56,033 nucleotides of DNA. Source: Flavobacteriales bacterium. Lineage in GTDB: Bacteria; Bacteroidota; Bacteroidia; Flavobacteriales_F; PHOS-HE28. The notes under the pieces were generated by a model. That model saw only the letters and a program-made list of their open reading frames with translations, made no database searches and was not told the DNA's origin. The stretch spans positions 1 to 56,033 of the forward strand of contig JABWBQ010000014.1 of NCBI GenBank assembly GCA_013360395.1, written 5' to 3'. Within the stretch, counting starts at the first letter, position 1, and every line of letters begins with the position of its first letter. Both the position numbers and the translations under genes were made by a program. Shown one piece after another: positions 7,304-16,400 of the stretch.

Positions 7304-9502
7304 TCAGGGACGGATCTCGGTGACGGTGTATTCCACGCGGCGGTTCTCGGCGTGCTCGGCCTCGGTGCACTGCACCCCGGGCACACAATGGTTCACAAGG
7401 CGTGTGCCACCATAACCCTTCGCCACCAGGCGGTCCTTGGGCACGCCCTTGGCCACCAGGTGGTCCACCACGGCCTGGGCCCGCCGTTGGGTGAGCTTCA
7501 GCCGGGCCTCGCCGTCGCCGCGCGCATCGTCATGCACGGCCAGCTCCACACGCAGGGCGGGGTTCACCTTGAGCCGTTCGGCCAGCTGGTCCAGCTCGGT
7601 GCGCGCCAGGGGGTCCAAGGTGGTGCTCCGGTCATCGGCCCACTTGACGAACTTGAGCCGCACCGGCCGGCCCAGCTCCACGGGCTCGAAGCTCAGGTCG
7701 AAGGCCCCGTTGAGGTCGATGACCCCATTGCGGATACCGATGGAGGACACCGGCAGACTGCGGCTGTAATACCCGGCCTTCTCGAACAGCACCTCGAACT
7801 CCTCGTTGGCCTGCAGCCGGAAACTGAAGTCCCCGCCCTCGCCGGTGACCTGGCTCTCGGAATAGAAACTGCTGAGGTTCACGACGCTCACCGTCATGCC
7901 CTGGATGAAGCCCAGCCGGTCCTTGTAGCGCACCGCACCGCGCAGCCACACGCCCGCATCGGGCACCAGGTGGATGTCCCGCGCCGCGATCTGCTGGTCC
8001 TCGATGCGCTCGGTGCTCAGGTGCTGGCTGCCTTCGTAGCGGCCCTTCATGCGCACCACCACCCGGTATTCCTTGTCCTTCTGCACGCCGAAGGAGTACT
8101 CGCCACGGGCGTCGGTGGTGGTGGTGGCCAGTACGGCGCCGCCCATGTCCTGCAACTCCACGGCCACCTCGGGCACGGGCGTGCCGCTCTCGTCATCGAT
8201 CACGGTGCCGGTGCACAGGAAGCGCTGCTCCAGCGGTCGGTGCATGGTGAAGGCGTAGATGTCGTCGTCGCCCTGGCCACCGGGCCGGTTGCTGCTGAAA
8301 TAGCCGTGCTTGCCCGCCGCATCGATGATGAAGGAGTGGTCGTCCTTGGGGCCGTTGAGCGGCGCCCCCACGTTGATGGCGGTGGTGAAACGGTCGCCCG
8401 CAGCGGGCGGCGCCGCGAAAACGTCCAGCCCCCCCAGCCCGGGATGGCCGTCGCTGCTGAAGTACAGCGTGCCGTCGGCGGCGATGAAGGGCGTCATCTC
8501 GTTGTACGGCGTGTTGACCGACGGCCCCAGGTTCTCGGGCTCGCCCCATTGGCCGCCCAGGTCACGGCACACGTAGATGTCGCTGCCGCCCAGGCCTCCG
8601 GGCATGTCGCTCACGAAGTAGAGGCGTTTCCCGTCCGGGCTCAGCGCCGGATGGCCCACCGAGCACTCGCTGTTGTTGTACAGGAAGGGGTCCACCCCGC
8701 TCCAGGACGAACCGTCCCGACGCGCCCGGTAGATGCCCAGGCGGGTGATGCCCTTGCGGCTGCGCGTGGCGCTGTTGCGCGTGAGGTACAGGGTGCTACC
8801 GTCGGCGCTGCACACCGCAGGGCCGTCGTGCAGCGGGCTGTTGGCCTTGCCCTCGAGCCGCACCGGGGTGCCCAGTGTGCCGTCAGGGTCCCGGGATGCA
8901 CGGTACAGGTCCAGGAAAGGCTGGTCGTTCCACGCCGCGTGCCGCCGGATGCCCACCTTCTCGTTGCGGCTGCTGGTGAAGATCACCTGGTCGGTGCCGC
9001 ACCAAGTGGCGCCCATGTCCGTGTACGGCGTGTTGATGGGCAGCGCGGTGATGGTGAAACGGTCCTGTTCCTCGGTGAACTTGCGCGCGAAGCTGGTGAT
9101 GTTGCTGCGCTGGGGCCCGCCCTCCTGCGGCCGCGTGGCCAGGTAGCGGTCCATCCACTCCTCGGCCAGTTCGTACTTGCCGTTGCTCTTCAGGGCCTGG
9201 GCATAGGCGTAGAGGTCGCGTGGTTCGCGGTTGAGGAATTTCACCACCAAGGCGTACCAGCGCTCGGCCTCCTCGGTATCGCCCAGCTTCATGCTGCATT
9301 CGGCCAGACGTTTGGACACATGCTCGTTCACCGCCCCCAGGTCGGCGGCGGTACGATACTCCTGCATCGCCGGTGCGTAAGCCAGCTGCGCGAAGTGCTG
9401 GTCGCCCGCCCGGATGTGCGCATCGGCGCTGCCCTGCGCCAGCACCCCGCCCGCCAGCAGCAGCGCCAGGAACAGCGGAAGGAGCGAGCGAAGGGTGCGC
9501 AT
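7304..9502 (-). CDS. PorE-like T9SS-associated OmpA-family protein (TPR, PD40 propeller, CRD, OmpA)
   Basis: 732 aa with a signal peptide ending near GVLAQ (residue 23). Domains in order: TPR-like helices (~25-125, EAERWYALVVKFL and YELAEEWMDRYL); a PD40/WD40-like propeller (~145-400, HPALSPDGKRLYFVSD, MTPFIAADGTLYFSSD, HGYFSSNRPGG); a carboxypeptidase-regulatory-like domain (~415-490, SGTPVPEVAVELQD); a second beta region; and a C-terminal OmpA domain (~620-730, LKLTQRRAQAVVDHLVAKGV). This is the domain order reported for PorE of Porphyromonas gingivalis, which links the T9SS PorK/N ring to peptidoglycan. Unlike PorE it has no lipobox Cys. It follows a sprF gene by 4 nt, and an operon-specific anchoring role is inferred. 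Confidence 0.85.
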   Translation of the reverse strand: MRTLRSLLPLFLALLLAGGVLAQGSADAHIRAGDQHFAQLAYAPAMQEYRTAADLGAVNEHVSKRLAECSMKLGDTEEAERWYALVVKFLNREPRDLYAYAQALKSNGKYELAEEWMDRYLATRPQEGGPQRSNITSFARKFTEEQDRFTITALPINTPYTDMGATWCGTDQVIFTSSRNEKVGIRRHAAWNDQPFLDLYRASRDPDGTLGTPVRLEGKANSPLHDGPAVCSADGSTLYLTRNSATRSRKGITRLGIYRARRDGSSWSGVDPFLYNNSECSVGHPALSPDGKRLYFVSDMPGGLGGSDIYVCRDLGGQWGEPENLGPSVNTPYNEMTPFIAADGTLYFSSDGHPGLGGLDVFAAPPAAGDRFTTAINVGAPLNGPKDDHSFIIDAAGKHGYFSSNRPGGQGDDDIYAFTMHRPLEQRFLCTGTVIDDESGTPVPEVAVELQDMGGAVLATTTTDARGEYSFGVQKDKEYRVVVRMKGRYEGSQHLSTERIEDQQIAARDIHLVPDAGVWLRGAVRYKDRLGFIQGMTVSVVNLSSFYSESQVTGEGGDFSFRLQANEEFEVLFEKAGYYSRSLPVSSIGIRNGVIDLNGAFDLSFEPVELGRPVRLKFVKWADDRSTTLDPLARTELDQLAERLKVNPALRVELAVHDDARGDGEARLKLTQRRAQAVVDHLVAKGVPKDRLVAKGYGGTRLVNHCVPGVQCTEAEHAENRRVEYTVTEIRP

Positions 9503-9506
9503 GGCC

Positions 9507-10439
9507 TCAGAAGTAGCGCGGGGAGATGGTGCGCCCCTTGGTGAACTGCAGATCGTAGCTCAGCATCACCTCGTGCGTACCGGCGTTATAGGCGCCCACA
9601 CGGGTGGTGGTGAGGTCGAAGGCGTAGCCGGCGCTCAGCTGCTCGTTGAACCGGTACTGCGCCATCACCCCGAAGGCGTTGCCCACGCGGTACATGCCGC
9701 CCAGCCAGATGCGCTCGCGCAGTAGCACGTTGAGGTTCACGTCCAGCGAGAGCGGCGCACCGGCCACCGCACGCAGCATCACCGACGGTTTGAGCTTGGC
9801 ATCGCGCCCCAGGTCGATCACCGCGCCGCCCAGGAGGAAATAGTGGCGGTCCTCCTTGGCGGTGGTCACCACGGCGCTCTGCGCCTCGGTGAGGGTGTTC
9901 TCCAGCAGCTTGGGCGCCGAAAGGCCCACATACCAGCGCGGGGCGTGCCAGAAGATGCCGAAGCCGAAGTTGGGCAGCAGCTTGCTGCTGATGCTGGTGG
10001 CCGAGGGGTCGGTCTCCACGGTGCTGAGGCCCGCCAGATCGGCCTGGAAGATGTTCGCCCCGCCCTTGAGGCCGAAGGCCAGCCGGGTGTGCGCGCCGGT
10101 GCGGATGCGGTAGGCCAGGTCCAGGAAGGCGCCCGTCTGTCGCACCGGCCCCACACGGTCGTGCAGCACCGTGCCGCCCAGGGCCAGCCCGCCCGCAGGC
10201 AGAGGCGAGTGCAGGGTGAGGGTCTGTGTGCTGGGTGCGCCTTCGAAACCCACCCACTGGTGGCGTGTCAGGGCCATCACCGTGAACACATCGCCGCTGC
10301 CCGCATAGCCCGGGTTGAAGGCCAGCGTGTTGAACATGTACTGGCTGTACAGCGGGTCCTGCTGGGCACGCGCCCGCCCGCCCGCTGCTCCCAGCAGGAG
10401 CAGCAACGGCAGTGCCCGGGTGAAGAAGTGCGCGCTCAT
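9507..10439 (-). CDS. PorP/SprF family type IX secretion system membrane protein
   Basis: 310 aa. Start at ATG 10439 within an ATGA overlap with the upstream giant gene; a longer in-frame extension would have no signal peptide. The signal peptide ends at ARAQQ and is followed by the family signature DPLYSQYMFNTLAFNPGYAGS. The rest alternates short beta-strands as expected for an outer-membrane barrel, ending with GTHEVMLSYDL. PorP/SprF proteins sit in the outer membrane; SprF of Flavobacterium is needed for secretion or attachment of SprB, and family members assist type B CTD substrates. Translational coupling to the 2755-aa substrate suggests it serves that protein. The PorE-like gene follows 4 nt later. 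Confidence 0.92.
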   Translation of the reverse strand: MSAHFFTRALPLLLLLGAAGGRARAQQDPLYSQYMFNTLAFNPGYAGSGDVFTVMALTRHQWVGFEGAPSTQTLTLHSPLPAGGLALGGTVLHDRVGPVRQTGAFLDLAYRIRTGAHTRLAFGLKGGANIFQADLAGLSTVETDPSATSISSKLLPNFGFGIFWHAPRWYVGLSAPKLLENTLTEAQSAVVTTAKEDRHYFLLGGAVIDLGRDAKLKPSVMLRAVAGAPLSLDVNLNVLLRERIWLGGMYRVGNAFGVMAQYRFNEQLSAGYAFDLTTTRVGAYNAGTHEVMLSYDLQFTKGRTISPRYF

Positions 10440-13400
10440 CGGTTCAGGTACACGTAGCCCTTCAACGGTGGGCGGCCGGCGCCAAGCTCGATCACATAGT
10501 AGTAGGTGCCGCTCGGCAACGGACCCGCCAGGCCGGCGCGTTGCGAGGTGCCGTCCCACACCACCGCATGGTTGTCGTAACCTGCGGCACTGTACACCTC
10601 ATCGCCCCAGCGATTGAACACCGCCACGGTGTTCCCCGGCCACCCTTCGATGCCCGGCAGCTGGAAGGTCTCGTTCACCCCGTCGCCGTTCGGGGAGAAC
10701 AGCTCCGGCACGAACACGTCGTCCTCGAACACGCAGGGGCTCTCCCCTTCCACCAGCCGCGGCGCGCAGTCGTTCCCGTCGGTCACGGTGCAGCTGAAGC
10801 CCTGGCTGGTCAGGATGGGCACGCTGGTGAAGACATGGGGTGCGGTGCCGGACAGCACACCCTCCAGCCCGGTGACGGTGTAGGTGGCCGCATCGCCGCC
10901 GCTGACGGTGAACTGGACGACATAGGTGCGGTCCTGCTCGTTGCAGAGGCGCGTCACTTCACCCACGCTCACACCTTCCTGCAGGGTGATCGTGACGATG
11001 GCCGCGGTGGGCGCGCAACCCGGCACCTGCACCGCGTACTGGAACCCATAGGTGCCGGGGCCCAGCAGGGTGCTGTTCAGGGCACCGTCCGCCACCGTGC
11101 CGGTGGAGTTCAGCTCGGTCCAGGTGCCGCCCACCGCGGGGTCGCCGCCAAGGGCCTCGAACAGCGCGAAGGCGGTGTCGGTGTTGCACATGGTGGTGCT
11201 GCTGTCCACGCCGGCACTGAGCGGCTGGTTCACGCTGACGTTCACCGTGGCCGTGGCGACGGGGCACGGGGCCACGCCCGGGACCGTGTAGGTGTAAGTG
11301 CCCGGCGGATCGGTCGCCGGCTCGAAGCTGCCGTCGTGGGCGGCACCCAGCGGGCCCGTCCAGGTACCGCCGGCCTGTGGGCTTCCCGTGAGCGCGGCGA
11401 AAAGGTCCACCGATGCGGCATTGGCGCAGGTCTGCACCGTACCGGGGCCTCCGGCGTCCGGGGCGGGGGCCACGTGGATGATCACACCCACCGACACCAG
11501 CCCGCAGGCCACGGTCTGCACTTCATAGCTGAACGGATAGTTGACACCGGTGGGCAACTGACCGGCCTGGAGGATCGATCCGCTCAACTGACCCGTGCCC
11601 GAGCCATCGGTCCAGGTGCCCGTTTGCACCGTGCCCGCCGGCAGGGAGTTGAACAGGTCGTACGGCCCGTTGCCGCAGATGGTGTCGATGGCCCCCGTGC
11701 CGATGTCGATGCCGGCGGAGACCTCCACGGTGACCGTGGCCTGGTCGTTCGGGCAGGGGCTGGTACCGGCCACGGTGTACACGAAGGTGTAGGTGCCCAA
11801 CCCGGTGAGGGTGGCATTGAAGAGGCTGTCGGTGAGCGCACCGGTGCCACCCGGGTCGGACCAGACACCACCCGGGTCGTACGGGGCTTGCAGGCCCTCG
11901 AAGAGGTCCTGGGCCATCTCGGTCACGCATACCGGCAGGGTGAGGCCGGTGCCTGCGTTGGGTTCCTGCACTTCGTTCACCTGGAGGGTGGCCGTATCGT
12001 TGGCACAGGCACCAGCCCCTTCGATCACGTACTGGTAGTCACCGGGGCCGTTCAACGCCGGATCGTACATGGCGGTGCCGAGCGGCAGCTGGTCGGGACC
12101 GAGCCAGTAGCCGCCCTGTCCCGGGGTACCGCCCAACTGCCCGGTCATATCGAAGGGCGCCTGGGAGGAACACACATCCACGGCATTATCCCAGCCCGCG
12201 TTCACCGCCTGGTTCTCGGTGATGGTCACCGTGGCCTGATCGGGGAAGCAGAACAACGACCCCTGCACGTTGTACACGTAGAGCCCGGGGTTGTGGATCG
12301 CCGGGTTGTAGATGCCGCTGTAGGGCACATTGCCCGGGGCCAGCCATGCCCCGTCCGTGTCGGCGCCCGGCAGCAGGCCGATCAGCGCCACCAGGCCACC
12401 GTCGCTGCACACACTGAGGCTGGTGTCCGGCCCGGCATACGGCGCCTCCTCCACCGTCATGGTCACGGTGGCCTGTGCCTGGGGACAGTTGCCGATGGCA
12501 GGCACCGTGTAGGTGTAAACCCCCGAGCTGTCCACCGCCGGGTTGAACTGGCCGCTGTGGACCTGCCCGCCCGGCCCCGTCCAGGTGCCGTTGGCGTCGG
12601 GGTCGCAGCCGTTGCCCAGGAACTGCACCAACAGGAACGGATTGGCATTGTCGCACACCGTCTGGGCGCTGGAACAGCCCGCGTTGGGCCCCTCCAGCAC
12701 GGACACCACCAGGTTCGCCGTATCGCCCTCGCAGGTGGACGACGGTGCCAGGATGTACGCAAAGGGCCACTGGCCCACCCCCGCCAGTGTAGCGTTGAAC
12801 ACCCCGTTGGCCATGGCCCCCGAACCGCCCAGGTCCATCCAGGTACCTCCGGGTTGCGGTGTGCCTTGCAGCAGATCGAAGAGCAACACCAGGCTTTCGC
12901 TCTCGCACACGTCGGCGGCGCTGTCATCACCGGCGTCCAACCCCTGCACCACCTGCACGGTGACGGTGGCCGATGCCGGGGCGCATGGGGTCGTGCCGGC
13001 CACCGTGTAGGTGAACGTGTAGCTGCCCGTGGGCACACCCGTGGCGTTCCAGGTGCCTCCGTTCAGGGTTCCCTGGCCGCTGTTGTTGGTCCAGCTGCCG
13101 CCCGGTTGGGGCGAACCACCAAGGCCGGTGATGAGGTCCACCGACGGGGCATCCACACAAACAGGCAGCGCACCGGATTGGCCGGCGTTCGGGGCGGGCA
13201 CGATGACGATCTGCACCGTGGCGCTCACCGTGGTGCAGGGCGCTGCCGCCTGGATGGTGTACACGTACGCACCGGGCGGATCGCTGTTCGGATCGAAGTT
13301 GCCGGTGGGCACCGGGCCGTTGGGGCCGCTCCACGTGCCGCCGGGGTCCGGGGTGCCGTTCAGCAGGGTGGCCAATGCGACCACCGGACCGTTGCTGCAC

Positions 13401-16400
13401 AAGGTGCGCGCCGCATCCACCCCCGGGGTGGGCTGTTCGTTCTCGAAGATGGTCACCCGTGCCGTGTCGTTCACGCAGGGGCTGTTGCCGTACAGGATAT
13501 AGCTGTACGTGCCTTCGGCCGAAACGCCCGGCACATAGGTGCCCGAGAAGGGCCCGAGGTTGGGGTCCCGCCAGGTGCCGCCTGGTTCCGCGCCCCCTTG
13601 CAACAGGGCGAAGAGGCTGAACGATGGTTCGGTGCTGCAGACCTCATCCACCCCATCGGTGCCCGCCCAAGGCTGGTGGTTCTCGATCACGGTCACCGTG
13701 CTCGAGTCGGCAGGGCAGGCCTGCACACCTCCCACGCGGTAGGTGTACACCCCTGCGGGACTTGTTCCGGGGAAATAGATGCCCACCACCACGGTCCCGT
13801 TGGGGTCCCGCCAGGTGCCGTTCAGGTCCGGGCCACCGGTGAGCAGACCGATCAGGCCGAAGGGGTCCTCATCGTCGCACACGATCGCCACCCCATTCCC
13901 CCCTGCATCGGGTGCGTCGTTCACCACCACCGTCACCCGTGCCGTATCGTTCGGACAAGGCGCCTGGGCCGTGCGGATGTACTTGTACACGCCGGCCGCA
14001 TCGAGGCTCGGCTGGAAGAGCCCGTTGTGCGGGAGGTTCACGGGGTTGAGCCAGTTGCCCCCAGGCTGCGGGCCACCGGTGATCTGGTTGAACAGGTTGA
14101 TCGTGGGGCCCGGACGGCAGACCACCGTGGTGACGTCGTTGCCGGCATTCACGCTGGCGCTCACCCCCACGGTGACGGTGGCCGATACCGCCGGGCAGGG
14201 TGCCGGGCCGGTCACCGTGTACACGTAAACCCCGGGCGGGTCCTGGCCGGGGCAGAAGACCCCGTCGTCCGTCCCGAGCGGCCCGCTCCAGCTGCCCCCC
14301 GGCGAAGGCGTTCCGCCCAGTTGGGTGAAGAGCGAGAAACAGGGCTGGGTGGAACACACCGATCGCGTGACGCTGACGCCAGGACTGAGCGGTGTGCTCA
14401 CCGATACGATGACGGAGGCCGAATCGGCCGGGCATGGCGCCGTTCCCTGCACCTTGTACTTGTACGCCCCCGGCGGGTCGGTCGCAGGGTTGAACAGGCC
14501 GCCGTGCACCTGCCCCAGCGGGTTGGTCCACACCCCGGTGTTGTCCGCACCGCCCAACAAGGGGAACAAGTTCACCGTGCCACCCGTGGCACAGACCGTG
14601 GTGGAGGTGCTGACGCCGGCATTGGCGTGGGTGTTCACGAACACACTGGCCACGGCGCTGTCGGCCGCACACGCCCCAGTGGAAGGCACCACGTAGGTGT
14701 AATCACCGTCGGGGTCCACCAGGGGGTCGAACAGCACATCGGTGGGCAGCCCGCCGGGGTCCAACCAGAAGCCACCCGGATCAGGCGTGCCGGTGAGGAC
14801 CGTGCTCAGCAGGAAGGAGCCCGCATCGTCACAGACCGAGATCTGGCCGTTGCCACCGGCATCGGGCTCCAGGTCCTTGGTGACCGTGAGGACAGCGAAG
14901 GCGTTGCTGCACGGGAAACTCCCCGCCACGGTGTACACATAGGCCCCTGCGGGATCGACGCCCGGCACGAACAGGTTGGCCTGGGGCAGGTTCCCCGGGT
15001 CGGTCCAGGTCCCGGTGAGTTGAGGCGTACCACCCAGGCTATCGGTCATCACGAACGGCGCATCGCTCTCGCACACGCTGGCCGACCCTCCCAAGCCCGC
15101 GTTGGGCGGTGCCGTTTCACTTACCGTCACCGTGGCGATCGCGTCCTGGCACGGTGTATTGCCATTCACATGGTATTGATAGACACCGGGCTGGTCGACC
15201 AGGGGGTTGTAGCTGGGCGAATGGGGCTGGTTGTTGAACTTCCAGGAACCGCCCCCGTCCGGCGAACCGCCCAGGACACCGAAGAGCTGGAAGGAACTGC
15301 CGTTGCCACAGACCACGGTGTCGGCGCTCAACCCGGCATCCGGAGCACCCACCACGTTCACGGTGAGCACCGCCTGATCGTCCGGACAGAAACCACCCCC
15401 GTCCAGGAAATAGGTGAAGGTGTAACTGCCCGGGGCCACCAAGGTGGCGTTGAACAGCCCGTTGGTCACCGCGTTGGTGTTGTCGTTGTCGATCCAGTTC
15501 CCGCCCGGATCGGGGCCGCCGTTCAGGTGCGCGAACAGGTCATAGGCCACCGTGTTGCCGCACACCGACCGGAACGTGTTGTTCCCGGCGTCCAGCTGGG
15601 GCACGATGGTGACCGTCACCTCGGCCGTGTCATTGGGACATTGGCCCGAACCGGGCACCACATACAGGAGATCGTAGTCGTCGTTCGGCAGGCCGTTGGT
15701 CTGGAGCACACTGCCGGTCAACTGTCCGGTGCCGTCCACATCGATCCATGTGCCGCCAGCGGTGTACGGCGGCTGCAACAGGGTGAACAGGTCCAGCGCA
15801 CCCGAGTTGGTGCACACGGTCGCGTCCCCATCACCGCCGGCCACGGGCGCATTGTTCACCACCACCGTCACGGTGGCCGAGGCCGCCGCGCACGGTGGCG
15901 TCCCGCTCACGGTATAGGTGTATTGACCGGCCGGGCTGGTGCCCGGGGTGAAGGTGCCGTTCATCGCACCCCCGGGACCGCTCCACGAACCGCCCGGGGC
16001 CGGCGCGCCTGCGAGCGCCTCGAAGAGCGCGAACGCCGGTGCGTTGCTGCAGACGGTGATGGTGCTGTCGCCACCGGCATCGGGCGGTGCCACCTCCTGC
16101 ACGACCACCGACGCGGTGGCGTTCGCACAAGGCGGGGTCCCGGTCACGGTGTATGTGTACACGCCGGCCACATCCACCTGCGGGTCGTAGATGGGGCCAT
16201 GCGGGTCGGTGCCCGGTCCGGTCCAGCTTCCATTCCCATCAAAGGGGCCCACCAGCACCAGGCTCAAGGCGAACGAGGAGCCGTTGCCGCACACCAGGGT
16301 GTCGCCGGTGATGCCCGCGTTCGGGGCCTGGACCACGCTCACCGTGGCGAAGGCCGTGTCGTTGACGCAGGGTGCGATGCCGCTCACCACGTAGCGGTAG

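Noticed and set aside
6356-9544. 1062-codon plus-strand open frame across deacetylase, rhodanese and PorE-like genes
   Set aside because: It spans three genes with clear domains in other frames and shows no domain of its own.
10440-10559. N-terminal extension of the SprF gene at 9507 (and similar upstream extensions of the genes at 29169, 36993, 38459, 41448 and 49896)
   Set aside because: The extra residues precede a normal signal peptide or conserved N-terminus, overlap the upstream gene, or lie upstream of a promoter. Shorter starts at ATGA overlaps or after -7 boxes fit better.
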